From CAYFFV01 sp964342695 (lineage in GTDB: Bacteria > Acidobacteriota > Vicinamibacteria > Vicinamibacterales > UBA8438), in NCBI GenBank assembly GCA_964342695.1, contig CAYFFV010000020.1, positions 1 to 37,216 on the forward strand: 37,216 nucleotides of DNA, written 5' to 3'. Positions 1-8,576 of this stretch are shown piece after piece. Numbering within the stretch: position 1 is the first letter of the stretch; every line of letters begins with the position of its first letter. The position numbers and the translations under genes were made by a program. A model generated the notes under the pieces. It made no database searches, was not told the origin of the DNA, and saw only the letters and a program-made list of their open reading frames with translations.

Positions 1-2212
1 GAGCCAATCCTGTCTGGACGCTATAGGCCCATTGATTCAAAAAAACTCCATACCCGCCACGAATAACAACATCGGCGGCCCGTCCGACATTCCATGCAAA
101 ACCAAATCGAGGCGCTAATCGCACATGGCTAGGCCGCAACAAACTTCTATCCCAGCCGATGTCGGCAGACGCAACCCATGGAATTGGAATCAACGGCAGT
201 AATGGAGAGGCCTCCGGAGAAATTCTTCCTGTCGCATCACTTGCTATTACAAATCGTCCTCCCGGAACGGATAAATCAATTGTCGAAAGCTGGTTCTGTG
301 TATCGCGCATATGCTGGTTAAATTCGTACCGTAATCCCATATTAAGCGTAAACGAATCACTTAGTTGCCAGTCATCCTGAAAATAGGAATGTACCCAAGT
401 CGTACGAGCATCTTCAGCGCCGCGGCCACCAACACCTGCACGGGCCGAAGCGGGGTAACCTAGAAGAAAATCTGCCATGGCGTTACCAGAAAACTGTCCG
501 TTATATGTGAAATCTCCCCGCGGAGAATCGGGTCCAACCGGTCTGAATTTAAAATGAAATACATAGGCACCGAACTTTAAGCGATGTCGCCCCAAATCAA
601 CCAAAAGGTTCTCATAAAGTTCAAAATGCTCATTATTTCGACTAATAAACATGGTCGGGTCACCCATAACACTATAAAGACCGGCCGTTGAAACCTGGGG
701 AAACCCCATATCACGCGGGTCGTCTGTGACCCCCTGTAACCCGTGCATGCCTGCGAATCTGTTACCTTGGTTGAGACTCTGTTGTCCGCCTGAAACCCTC
801 ATCCATCCAAAACGAATTTCATTCAAAACCCGAGAACTGAACACATGGGAATGACTTACCACAATGTTTTTCGCACTCGTTGTCAGTGTGCGTCCAAATC
901 CAGGCACGAGGGACTCTTCAAGTACGCTTGTACCAAAAGGCTGCAACTCGTTCGCTTCAAAGGTACTCATTCGAACAAACATTCGATCATTGGGTCCAAA
1001 TTGATGATCAACTCTGGCGCTAAACTGGGTCAAACGCCGTTCAAGTGTTCTGATAGCGGTAAGATTCTGTACTTCCCCAGGACTAGTCGGTGCCGGAACC
1101 TGCCCAAGCAAAGCCAACGCTAGAGGATCAAGACGACTAACAGGGATTTGATTTTCAGTAAACACTTGCCCGCACGCACCCGAAACAGAATCACGGGTCA
1201 AAGGATCACATATCGGTCCATATCCTCTGAAATCCCCTCCACGAACAGCATGTGACGGTACGGAAAAAGTACGTGTCGATGAACGATCTGTCCGCTGTCC
1301 TTCATAACTCGCAAAAAAATGTGTCCTGTCCGGAATAATTGCCCCCCCCACTGATCCGCCAAATTGATATTGCCCGAGGGGAGGAACCGGCTCATCAGGG
1401 TCATCGAAGTAATTATGAGAATCAAATCGCTCATCTCGGAGAAAAGTAAACGCAGTGCCACTGAAGGTGTTGTACCCGGACTTTGTGGATACATTAATCA
1501 ACGCCGAAGCTTTTCCACCGAATTCAGCCGGATAAAGTGTCTTTTGTATTTTGAATTCCCTGACCGAGTCCATTGAGGGATTAATCACCAAATTGTTAAA
1601 GTATTCGTCCGTGATCTTGACGCCATCTAAAAGATAAATATTATGGCCTGCACGCTGTCCCCCGACATTAGGTAGAGGACCGGTCTGCTGTAAAGCAGCT
1701 CCCCTAGTGCCACCGGGAGGCACGACAACCATGTCACTTAGTTGTGCAAGACTTATGAAATTTCGACCATTGATCGGAGTCTGTTCGATTTGTTCTGTTT
1801 GTATGACATCACTTATTTCGGCACTGGTAGCCTGTATGAGCGGCACAGACGACTCAACGGTCACTGTCTCACTTAGCGTTCCTACGTCGAGCGTGTAATT
1901 CAGCTCACGCCGTGAACCAATGTTTACAAGAATCTCTTTTTGCAACGCCTGCTGGAAACCAGTCAAAGAAATAGTCAGACTCCAACTTCCAGCAGGAAGA
2001 TCAGACAAAAAGAACCTCCCATTACCATCGGTTACTCGCTCAACTATTAGACCGCTTCCAGAGTGAGTCGCAACGACAGATGCACCAGGAAGTACTCCAC
2101 CAGATATATCCTGAACAACTCCACTAAGCTCACCGGTATTCGTCTGGGTAAAAACAGCATCGGTAGTGGACCAAATAATTATTAAAATAGCTATTCCAAA
2201 TAAATTGCGCAT
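1..2212 (-). CDS. TonB-dependent receptor with N-terminal carboxypeptidase-regulatory-like domain (3' truncated by window edge)
   Basis: I translated the minus strand by eye from ATG at 2212; the frame stays open to base 1, giving about 737 residues without the C-terminus. The protein starts with a signal peptide (MRNLFGIAILIIIWSTTDAV), followed by a carboxypeptidase-regulatory-like beta-sandwich at roughly residues 25-105 (SGVVQDISGGVLPGASV, then DGNGRFFLSDLPAGSW). A plug-like domain follows, with NGRNFISLAQLSD, a GGQRAGHNIYLLDGV segment and EFGGKASALINVSTKSG. The rest is long beta-barrel sequence rich in aromatic strand ends. This architecture is the large Oar-like outer-membrane receptor family common in Acidobacteriota, which takes up oligomeric or chelated substrates using TonB energy. 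The substrate cannot be read from sequence. It is divergent from the epoxide hydrolase gene, 97 bp away, which suggests shared control. The barrel end and stop lie outside the window. Confidence 0.9.
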   Translation of the reverse strand, partial: MRNLFGIAILIIIWSTTDAVFTQTNTGELSGVVQDISGGVLPGASVVATHSGSGLIVERVTDGNGRFFLSDLPAGSWSLTISLTGFQQALQKEILVNIGSRRELNYTLDVGTLSETVTVESSVPLIQATSAEISDVIQTEQIEQTPINGRNFISLAQLSDMVVVPPGGTRGAALQQTGPLPNVGGQRAGHNIYLLDGVKITDEYFNNLVINPSMDSVREFKIQKTLYPAEFGGKASALINVSTKSGYNTFSGTAFTFLRDERFDSHNYFDDPDEPVPPLGQYQFGGSVGGAIIPDRTHFFASYEGQRTDRSSTRTFSVPSHAVRGGDFRGYGPICDPLTRDSVSGACGQVFTENQIPVSRLDPLALALLGQVPAPTSPGEVQNLTAIRTLERRLTQFSARVDHQFGPNDRMFVRMSTFEANELQPFGTSVLEESLVPGFGRTLTTSAKNIVVSHSHVFSSRVLNEIRFGWMRVSGGQQSLNQGNRFAGMHGLQGVTDDPRDMGFPQVSTAGLYSVMGDPTMFISRNNEHFELYENLLVDLGRHRLKFGAYVFHFKFRPVGPDSPRGDFTYNGQFSGNAMADFLLGYPASARAGVGGRGAEDARTTWVHSYFQDDWQLSDSFTLNMGLRYEFNQHMRDTQNQLSTIDLSVPGGRFVIASDATGRISPEASPLLPLIPIPWVASADIGWDRSLLRPSHVRLAPRFGFAWNVGRAADVVIRGGYGVFLNQWAYSVQTGLA

Positions 2213-2288
2213 TTCCCAACACCACACTCTTAAAAAAAGTCAACCAAATCCCTCAAAAGAACGGAGAGTAACCCCAAATACAAAACCC

Positions 2289-2294
2289 TATAAT
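2289..2294 (+). promoter_or_regulatory. Candidate -10 element for the epoxide hydrolase gene
   Basis: An exact TATAAT lies in the 97-bp divergent intergenic region, 15 bp before the chosen ATG at 2310. A start site near 2301 would leave a very short leader, which fits the absence of a visible Shine-Dalgarno sequence. I see no good -35 hexamer at 16-18 bp spacing, so this is only a candidate. Confidence 0.3.
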
Positions 2295-2309
2295 ACTATT
2301 ATCTATTTC

Positions 2310-3524
2310 ATGAGAGGCTCTCTTCGCTTAAAGCTTCTGTTGTTTGTAGCGTGTACCATATGGGTGCACCCAACTAATTCGTTAGTGCCGGCAAGTGAGC
2401 CCGATAAATTGCAGGTTACCCCCTTTTCCATAAGCGTCCCAGAAGTAGTTCTGCAAGATTTAGATCGCCGTCTCTGGACCACCAGATTCTCCGATGAAAT
2501 TCCTGGAACAGGCTGGGACTATGGAACCAATCTCACCTACCTACAAAAAATCATTGAATACTGGAAAAATGGTTTCAACTGGCGAGAACAAGAGCAAAGA
2601 TTGAATAAATTTAAACAATTCACAACAAATATTAATGGATTGGACATCCATTTTATTCACGAACAGTCAACATATGACGACGCTATTCCGCTACTGCTCC
2701 TTAATGGATGGCCGAGTTCATTTAATGAGTACTCAAAAGTAATAGATTCGCTTACCAAACCAAAAACATCCTCAAAACGAGCTTTCCATGTTGTTATCCC
2801 ATCAATGCCTGGATATGGATTTTCAGAAAAACCGAAACAACCTGGATATGACACCAGAAAAATATCTGAGTTCTGGAAAATTTTAATGAATCGTCTCGGA
2901 TATGCCACATACGGAATCCATGCCTCAGATTGGGGTGCCGGCGTAGCAAACTGGCTGGCCCGTCTCGACACTGAACACATTGTGGGATTACATCTCATAG
3001 GGTGTGAAGGCGTACTACGCACTGCCGCCCCAAAAGGTAAACCCAAAGATCAAACATCAGACGGTTTCGGGTACGTAGAAATACAAAGTACTAAAACTCA
3101 GACCCTCGGTTACGGTTTAAGTGATTCACCAATTGGTTTAGCTGCCTGGATTCTTGAAAAATATCACGGGTGGAGTGACATCGATGATGATCTGCAAGAA
3201 GTCTATTCTAAAGATGAACTGCTGACCAATATCATGATGTACTGGGTCACTAACAGTATTACCTCTGCGTCACGACTCTATTATGAAAACCGTCACGGAA
3301 GTTCACGGCCGCAAGAAAAAATTTCTGTGCCCACCGGCTGCGCCAGCTTTATCGAACGCTTTGACAATAGGGCCCGCACAGATGCCGTCGCAAAAGAAAA
3401 TGCTTACTTGCGGTACAACATCGTACGCTGGACAGACATGCCTCGAGGTGGACATTTTCCAGCTCTTGAGCAACCAGAACTGTGGCTTGATGATCTTCGT
3501 AGTTTTTTCTTCAACCTGCGATAA
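2310..3524 (+). CDS. Exported epoxide hydrolase (EHN domain plus alpha/beta hydrolase)
   Basis: The 404-aa protein begins at the ATG at 2310. An upstream in-frame start at 2166 would overlap the divergent receptor gene and add a polar tail before the signal peptide, so I reject it. Residues 1-28 look like a signal peptide (MRGSLRLKLLLFVACTIW). An epoxide hydrolase N-terminal domain follows (VTPFSISVPEVVLQDLDRRL and the WREQEQRLN region). The alpha/beta hydrolase core has the oxyanion motif NGWP at 132-135 (usually HGWP), the nucleophile Asp207 in HASDWGAG, and the catalytic His382 in RGGHFPALEQPE. The family opens epoxides to diols through an Asp ester intermediate. Export from the cytoplasm and the neighbouring receptor suggest processing of an imported or extracellular compound, which is inference. 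Confidence 0.88.
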   Translation: MRGSLRLKLLLFVACTIWVHPTNSLVPASEPDKLQVTPFSISVPEVVLQDLDRRLWTTRFSDEIPGTGWDYGTNLTYLQKIIEYWKNGFNWREQEQRLNKFKQFTTNINGLDIHFIHEQSTYDDAIPLLLLNGWPSSFNEYSKVIDSLTKPKTSSKRAFHVVIPSMPGYGFSEKPKQPGYDTRKISEFWKILMNRLGYATYGIHASDWGAGVANWLARLDTEHIVGLHLIGCEGVLRTAAPKGKPKDQTSDGFGYVEIQSTKTQTLGYGLSDSPIGLAAWILEKYHGWSDIDDDLQEVYSKDELLTNIMMYWVTNSITSASRLYYENRHGSSRPQEKISVPTGCASFIERFDNRARTDAVAKENAYLRYNIVRWTDMPRGGHFPALEQPELWLDDLRSFFFNLR

Positions 3525-3533
3525 GAATACCTG

Positions 3534-4508
3534 CTAGCGCTGGGCCGTTCCTTCTTGTGTGCGGGCTCCAGACAAAATATTAGTCATCCCGTAATTGCCT
3601 TCGTGGCAAGCGTACTCGTAAATCGGCGTATCCGAACGTGTCATAGGGACCATCACAGTCCAAGGACGAGTCCACGTGGAACTGTCTTCCACTGTAAATT
3701 CGTACTCAATCATGTTCTCACTCGTCCGGGTAAAACGCTCCACCACAGAAATATTCGTTGTAGCACCTTGGTTTTCAGAAAAGGCCGTCGGTCCAGAGAA
3801 ATTTTTCGTTTCAATAATCAGGCTGTCTCCATCCCAGTGCGCATGCGAATTTCCCAACCATTGAGGTACAGAGTTCTCTACGCCGCCCTGACTACTAAAG
3901 GGTACGATACGGGCATCGTGAATCATCTCATTAAACACCACAACGTAATCCGCTGTTTGTATGAATTGAACGTAGTTGTTGTAAGCACTCGGAAACATAG
4001 GAGGCCCGGTATTAAAACCCGCAATACAACGTTCGGCAATACCTCGACTCTCCCAAGACTCGAAACCTCGCCTCTCGCGGAACCCAATGCGATACTCTGC
4101 ATCTGCTGTAAGCGTTGGGATCCTCCCATCTGGCGGATCAATAATCAGCGACGTTCGCCTGTCCCGAACCTCGTCACCGAAACCCCGGTCGTACCAAAAC
4201 TCATTGTAGTTTCCCGTGCCTTCACACACTAACGTAGCACCTTCGTCTGTATCATGATTTACCAAGTCAAAGCGGGCTTGCTCATACGACGCCGACTCCT
4301 CTTCCGTCATGACTGCCTGTCCAGAGAATTCTTCAGGCCTTTCTAGTGGTGTAATGGTGGCAAAATCCCACACACCTTGCAGGTCAGGATGTCCGAAGCT
4401 TGTGCGCGAAACCGCCCATGTCTGCGCTTGAGCGACACTCTGTCCAAGAATCATTAAAACAACCGCACACGTTGACACACTTAATACCTTGATTTTTTTT
4501 TTACTCAT
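3534..4508 (-). CDS. Exported protein of unknown function, 'PDLQGVW/TPLERP' family (copy 1)
   Basis: The 324-aa protein has a clear signal peptide (hydrophobic residues 8-28, cleavage near AQAQ). The ATG at 4508 is preceded by a good ribosome site (AGGGAGA, about 4 nt away). Conserved blocks shared with the next gene are HPDLQGVW, TPLERPEEF, GTGNYN, a SLIIDPPDGRIP segment, HWDGDSLIIET, VERFTR, a TRPWTVMVPM segment and the C-terminal YACHEGNYGMTNILSGAR. I know this set of motifs from secreted hypothetical proteins often seen beside acidobacterial TonB receptors and hydrolases, but no reaction is established that I can name. The invariant CHEGNY segment, with Cys, His and Glu close together, could be a metal or catalytic site; that is speculation. 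An A10 run lies just after the start codon. Confidence 0.8.
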   Translation of the reverse strand: MSKKKIKVLSVSTCAVVLMILGQSVAQAQTWAVSRTSFGHPDLQGVWDFATITPLERPEEFSGQAVMTEEESASYEQARFDLVNHDTDEGATLVCEGTGNYNEFWYDRGFGDEVRDRRTSLIIDPPDGRIPTLTADAEYRIGFRERRGFESWESRGIAERCIAGFNTGPPMFPSAYNNYVQFIQTADYVVVFNEMIHDARIVPFSSQGGVENSVPQWLGNSHAHWDGDSLIIETKNFSGPTAFSENQGATTNISVVERFTRTSENMIEYEFTVEDSSTWTRPWTVMVPMTRSDTPIYEYACHEGNYGMTNILSGARTQEGTAQR

Positions 4509-4581
4509 GTGGTCTCCCTATTTACCCTCCAAAGATCTTTAAAGTCAAAGAGATCATCTTCGGCCAATAATTGTAACTGCA

Positions 4582-5610
4582 TCATTTATCGAGTAATCGT
4601 GCACCAGCTAATATGCTAGTCAGCGCGTAATTTCCTTCGTGACACGCTGATTCATAAATCTGATTTTTACTATCTGGCAATCTCTTTAAAGGAATTTCAA
4701 TTGTCCACGGGCGTGTAAACACAGTCGCATCATCAATGGTCACTTGGTACAACAAGCTGTCCGGTCCAAGTAGCTTAAAGCGTTCAACAAGATGTAAATT
4801 CTCGCTGGAGCCTTCATAGTTAGTCTTACTTGTAAAATTAGTTGTATCAACAATTAAGACATCAGCGTCCCACTTACCTCTTGCATCCCCCAAAAATTGA
4901 GTGATATTAGGAGGAAGATGCGGCCGTTGATCCATTAATACATGTCTATACGCGCCACCCAGATGCCCATGTTCATAATAAATTGATGTGGTGTCAGGAG
5001 TCTGTACAATTCGATGAAGAGTGGCGGAGGAACCAGCCGCCGCAAATCGAAGAGGCAAGGTTACTCCTAAACAACGATCATTGGGACGATCCTCGGGTCC
5101 TTCTCCACCACGTTCATTGTCCTCCCCCAGAAAACGACCTCGTTCAGTCGAGTGAATTAACGTCTCAGTTTCAACCAGTGCACGGGCAGCATCAGTCCAC
5201 GGAATTTTTCCATCCGGAGGATCAATGATTTGAGAAGTTCGGCCAGTACTAATTACCTCACGTCCCGAACCACTAAATGCACTGTTGTAAGTTCCCGTGC
5301 CATCACCACTATCAGAACGTGGACCACCCACAGAATGGTCGAGTCTTGAAAACGCCTCGTTTTCAAGATCCGTTTTCTCGTTTTCCTCAAGAAATTCTCT
5401 ACCTTCAAACCGATCAGGACGTTCCAAAGGAGTCAGAATATATCCACTGCTCCAGATCCCTTGTAAATCAGGGTCTCCCCAAGGTGTTATTGGTACTGTC
5501 CATGTACTGCCAGAAACTGATGAATCAACCTGTAACACCTGGACCCGCACAAATAGAACCGACACAAGGATCATGGTCACCGAAATTGGCACTACATTTT
5601 TTTTTAGCAT
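4582..5610 (-). CDS. Exported protein of unknown function, 'PDLQGVW/TPLERP' family (copy 2)
   Basis: This 342-aa protein is a divergent paralogue of the gene at 3534-4508. It shares DPDLQGIW, TPLERPDRF, GTGTYN, TSQIIDPPDGKIPW, DRCLGV, KWDADVLIVDTTNF, VERFKLL, TRPWTIEIPL and YESACHEGNYALTSILAGAR. It has an N-terminal hydrophobic export segment (residues 8-26) and an extra acidic, Glu/Arg-rich insertion in the middle (LGEDNERGGEGPED). The two copies are tandem on the same strand, 73 bp apart, and copy 2 is upstream. The ribosome site is weak (AAAGAA). The function is unknown; the shared pattern points to a duplicated secreted or periplasmic protein that accompanies the hydrolases here. Confidence 0.8.
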   Translation of the reverse strand: MLKKNVVPISVTMILVSVLFVRVQVLQVDSSVSGSTWTVPITPWGDPDLQGIWSSGYILTPLERPDRFEGREFLEENEKTDLENEAFSRLDHSVGGPRSDSGDGTGTYNSAFSGSGREVISTGRTSQIIDPPDGKIPWTDAARALVETETLIHSTERGRFLGEDNERGGEGPEDRPNDRCLGVTLPLRFAAAGSSATLHRIVQTPDTTSIYYEHGHLGGAYRHVLMDQRPHLPPNITQFLGDARGKWDADVLIVDTTNFTSKTNYEGSSENLHLVERFKLLGPDSLLYQVTIDDATVFTRPWTIEIPLKRLPDSKNQIYESACHEGNYALTSILAGARLLDK

Positions 5611-5649
5611 ATTGATTCTTTTTGATCAGCCATTAGCCACACCGGAACA

Positions 5650-6132
5650 TCATGTTGTTTGTGTGGTCATTGTTCGTCCAATACGAACCACAATCTCAAA
5701 TTCATTTTTTGTAACCGGTTGGACCGACAAACGAATGCCTTTCTTCGTCACCATCATCTGTTCCAGACCCTCAGTGGATTTTAAAAGGAATAACGGCACT
5801 GTCGCATTAAATCGCTCAACAAAATCTATATCGACCATGTACCAAAGTGGCTTTTCTTTCTTACTTCTCTCATCAAAGTACTTGTGTGCTTTTTTCCACG
5901 AAAAATGGTCTGGATAACCTTCTTTGGAGATCTCGGCAACGCCTGTAACTCCAGATGGATCAGCATTGGAGGCATAAAAAAGAACGCGGTCACCAACATT
6001 CATATCATCACGCATGAAATTGCGGGCCTGATAATTTCTAACACCTTCCCAGCAGGTCTGCCGATCCCGTTCAAGGTCGTCAATGGTATAAGCCGAAGGC
6101 TCACACTTCATCAACCAATACTGTTTCGCCAT
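5650..6132 (-). CDS. EVE domain-containing protein
   Basis: The 160-aa protein is a full-length stand-alone EVE domain, the size of the bacterial homologues of thymocyte nuclear protein 1. Typical features are the start YWLMKCEPSAYTIDDLERD, CWEGVRNYQARNFMRDDM, GDRVLFYASN, GVTGVAEISKEGYPD, and WYMVDIDF followed by the LFLLKSTEGLEQMMV segment. EVE belongs to the PUA-like superfamily, whose members bind modified bases in DNA or RNA; the ligand here is unknown. It has no signal peptide, unlike the genes on both sides, so it is a cytoplasmic protein between secreted ones. The ATG at 6132 has an AGAGG ribosome site about 9 nt upstream. It lies 24 bp downstream of the CocE hydrolase gene and may share its transcript. 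Confidence 0.9.
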   Translation of the reverse strand: MAKQYWLMKCEPSAYTIDDLERDRQTCWEGVRNYQARNFMRDDMNVGDRVLFYASNADPSGVTGVAEISKEGYPDHFSWKKAHKYFDERSKKEKPLWYMVDIDFVERFNATVPLFLLKSTEGLEQMMVTKKGIRLSVQPVTKNEFEIVVRIGRTMTTQTT

Positions 6133-6156
6133 CCACCTTACCTCTCGACCTTCAAT

Positions 6157-8115
6157 CTATCGCACGTGCACACTTAAAGCAGACGCTTTGTCTCCGCCAA
6201 CAAAAACGGTGTTATTCGCGACAACGGGAGACAGATACCGTTTAGCGAATGCTTCTCCAGTATTTGGATTTACATCAAACTGGGGAAAACTACTACTGGA
6301 GACATCCAGACGTATTCGATGCCCTTCTCGAAATAAATGGCTCACGCTCCACAGGTCAAGAGTGACCTCATACACCTCACCTGGAACAAGAGGTTCCTCG
6401 CGAATTCCATAAGCGCGTCGAAACCCAGGTCCAAGCTGTTTAAACGACCGAAATCTGGCACGAACAATACTCTCTGCAATATTCATCGCATATCCCTCAG
6501 GATAATCCGGAGTCGGAGGATATTGGTCAATCAACTTCGCTGTAAAGTCAGTATCAATCGCTGTTGACGACACCCATAATTTAACAACTACCGGACCGCT
6601 AGCGTCTATATCTGTCTCCAGTCTTGGCGTCTCGAACACCAAAAGATCATCACGTAAGCGCAGCGGCAGATCATCTTCACAATGAAGTAAATCTTTTTGA
6701 CACCGCTGATCGTGAGGACCCGCCTGCACTGGCAAGCCTGAGCTCACCCTGCCACCTAAAGTCGGAACGGGATTCGACGGATCAAAACGATAGGTAAACG
6801 CACCAGACTGTGGCCGTTCTGAAGTCAGATTGCGATCGTTACCTAGAAAAAAAGTAAGCGGACTCGCATCAGGGGGTGGCCATGTTGGAAATTCGTTCCA
6901 TGTTCCACCAGCCTGTAGTCGTCCGTCGCCATTCTTAGATCCCTCTCCACCCTCAACCCGAAACGCTCTAACTTTGGTATTCGGATCCAACCCACGGTCG
7001 ATCCCCTTGACGTGCTGATCGAACCATTTCATCATCTCTGTGCCAACGTGAATGGGAGATGTAGGACCAAGATCAACATCACCTGAATAGGTCCGCCGTG
7101 AATATACGTTTCCGTGCTCTCCACCGCTAATAATTAAGTGAACCGGAGACTGTCGACCTTGGCTGTACGCAGTAAATTGGTCCAGTGTCCCACCTAAGAA
7201 CGCGTCGTACCACTGACCTATCAATAAAATTGGAACATCAGATGCGTTGGCGAAATGATTTGTAAAACCATTACCAATCGTTTGCCAATACTCATCATAG
7301 AGTTCATGGTTTTGCCAGTCCTGGTACCATTGGTCGTAACTGTCCGCTAATGAAATCGGCGAGAACCCCAGCGTCAACGGAGACAGTCGCATCAACCTCA
7401 ATGAATGTAAAATGTTTCGATTGGCCTGGAGGGAATTTTCAATTGCACTGACCTGCTGGGCCTCCTTACCTTCAGCGGCCAAACGAAGTACGTAATTGAT
7501 ATTGTGAGACAGCAGAAAAGCCCCGCCGCGCCAAGCACCGTCCTCATGGTAGTTCCCCGGACCTACGCGAATTGCGGCAGCCGCCAGTCCTGGAGGATTT
7601 TGTACAAGAATCGCCTGTGCCGTTGAAGCAAAATAAGAAGAGCCCGTTACGATTATTTTTCCGTTGTACCACGCTTGGTCTTTAATCCACTCAAAAGTAT
7701 CCAACCCATCAGGGCCTTCCTGAGGATATGAACTAAATACTCCTTCTGATCCATATTTTCCTCGAACGTCTTGAACCACCATCACATAACCGTGACGGGC
7801 ATAATTATGGCCATCCGGAGCATTTCCATAAAATCGAGCTTTCCCGTAAGGGGTTCTTTCCAACACGGTAGGCCACGGCCCTGGAAGTGCAACACCGTCC
7901 TTTGCAGGGAAATAAAGGTCCGTCGCCAATTTTGTACCATCCCGCATAGGAACCATCACATCATGCACTATTGCAACTCCATACTCTGGACTCGCTCTAT
8001 AATCGACTCGTGCGTTTGATGTCCCATTTGATTGTTCACCAAACAGAAATACTGAAGGTATTATGAAAAGAACTACTACAAGACCACTCTTAACGACTGG
8101 CGACAAAAATCGCAT
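6157..8115 (-). CDS. Exported CocE/NonD family hydrolase (X-Pro dipeptidyl-peptidase S15-like)
   Basis: The 652-aa protein has a signal peptide (residues 1-27), then the S15/CocE alpha/beta hydrolase fold: DVMVPMRDGTKLATDLYFP, VLERTPYGK and VVQDVRGKYGSEG. The nucleophile is Ser160 in VTGSSYFAS. The likely acid Asp is in LIGQWYDAFLGG, and the catalytic His is in ISGGEHGN. The C-terminal third is the jelly-roll X-Pro domain (VKLWVSSTAIDTDFTAKLID and EGHRIRLDVSSSSFP). Such enzymes cleave esters, amides or Xaa-Pro peptides; cocaine esterase and glutaryl acylases are relatives. The substrate cannot be told from sequence. The ATG at 8115 follows a good AAGGGAGA site. It is probably the first gene of a unit with the EVE gene and near the two unknown exported proteins. 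Confidence 0.92.
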   Translation of the reverse strand: MRFLSPVVKSGLVVVLFIIPSVFLFGEQSNGTSNARVDYRASPEYGVAIVHDVMVPMRDGTKLATDLYFPAKDGVALPGPWPTVLERTPYGKARFYGNAPDGHNYARHGYVMVVQDVRGKYGSEGVFSSYPQEGPDGLDTFEWIKDQAWYNGKIIVTGSSYFASTAQAILVQNPPGLAAAAIRVGPGNYHEDGAWRGGAFLLSHNINYVLRLAAEGKEAQQVSAIENSLQANRNILHSLRLMRLSPLTLGFSPISLADSYDQWYQDWQNHELYDEYWQTIGNGFTNHFANASDVPILLIGQWYDAFLGGTLDQFTAYSQGRQSPVHLIISGGEHGNVYSRRTYSGDVDLGPTSPIHVGTEMMKWFDQHVKGIDRGLDPNTKVRAFRVEGGEGSKNGDGRLQAGGTWNEFPTWPPPDASPLTFFLGNDRNLTSERPQSGAFTYRFDPSNPVPTLGGRVSSGLPVQAGPHDQRCQKDLLHCEDDLPLRLRDDLLVFETPRLETDIDASGPVVVKLWVSSTAIDTDFTAKLIDQYPPTPDYPEGYAMNIAESIVRARFRSFKQLGPGFRRAYGIREEPLVPGEVYEVTLDLWSVSHLFREGHRIRLDVSSSSFPQFDVNPNTGEAFAKRYLSPVVANNTVFVGGDKASALSVHVR

Positions 8116-8272
8116 CGGAAATTCTCCCTTGTCTTAAAGCGACAAATTATTCAACCCAGAATATCAAATCGAAAGACACAAAAATGCTTAACCGTATTTT
8201 TGACGACAACACGCATTCACACTATTTAAAGGGCAACGGAACCGAACAACCAACGAGTATCAAGAAAATTTA

Positions 8273-8491
8273 CTATTTCGATTCTTTCCCTCGAATTTTC
8301 AACATGTGACACTTATGAAGCAAGAGATACATGTCCTGTAGAAGATTTAAATCAGAAAAACGCCGAGTAACTTCATCTCGCTCAAACTTTTCAAAACTCA
8401 CCAAACTAAGTCGCTGACGCACTTCTTCGTAAGCTTCCATGGAAGTTTTAAATCGAGTCTCATTTGTAACCGATTCGTGAGAATCACTCAT
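8273..8491 (-). CDS. Small hypothetical protein downstream of the DNA methyltransferase
   Basis: This is a 72-aa, highly charged, mostly helical protein without a membrane segment or signal. Positions 15-60 (TSMEAYEEVRQRLSLVSFEK and the following residues) could form amphipathic helices. I do not recognise a family. It is supported as a real gene by a strong GGAGG ribosome site 6-7 nt before the ATG at 8491, by its own open frame with no competing gene, and by lying 85 bp downstream of the methyltransferase on the same strand. It could be a partner or regulator of the methylase, or simply an unrelated small protein. Confidence 0.6.
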   Translation of the reverse strand: MSDSHESVTNETRFKTSMEAYEEVRQRLSLVSFEKFERDEVTRRFSDLNLLQDMYLLLHKCHMLKIRGKESK

Positions 8492-8576
8492 GCGAGACCT
8501 CCAGCTGACAGAAATTAAAGGCTAAATCATTCAAGAAATCAAAGTGCTCCTGCATAAAACACGACATGGAAAATTC

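Noticed and set aside
3555..4232. 225-aa plus-strand ORF
   Set aside because: It is antisense to the exported unknown protein at 3534-4508, has no family motifs and no ribosome site; treated as a shadow.
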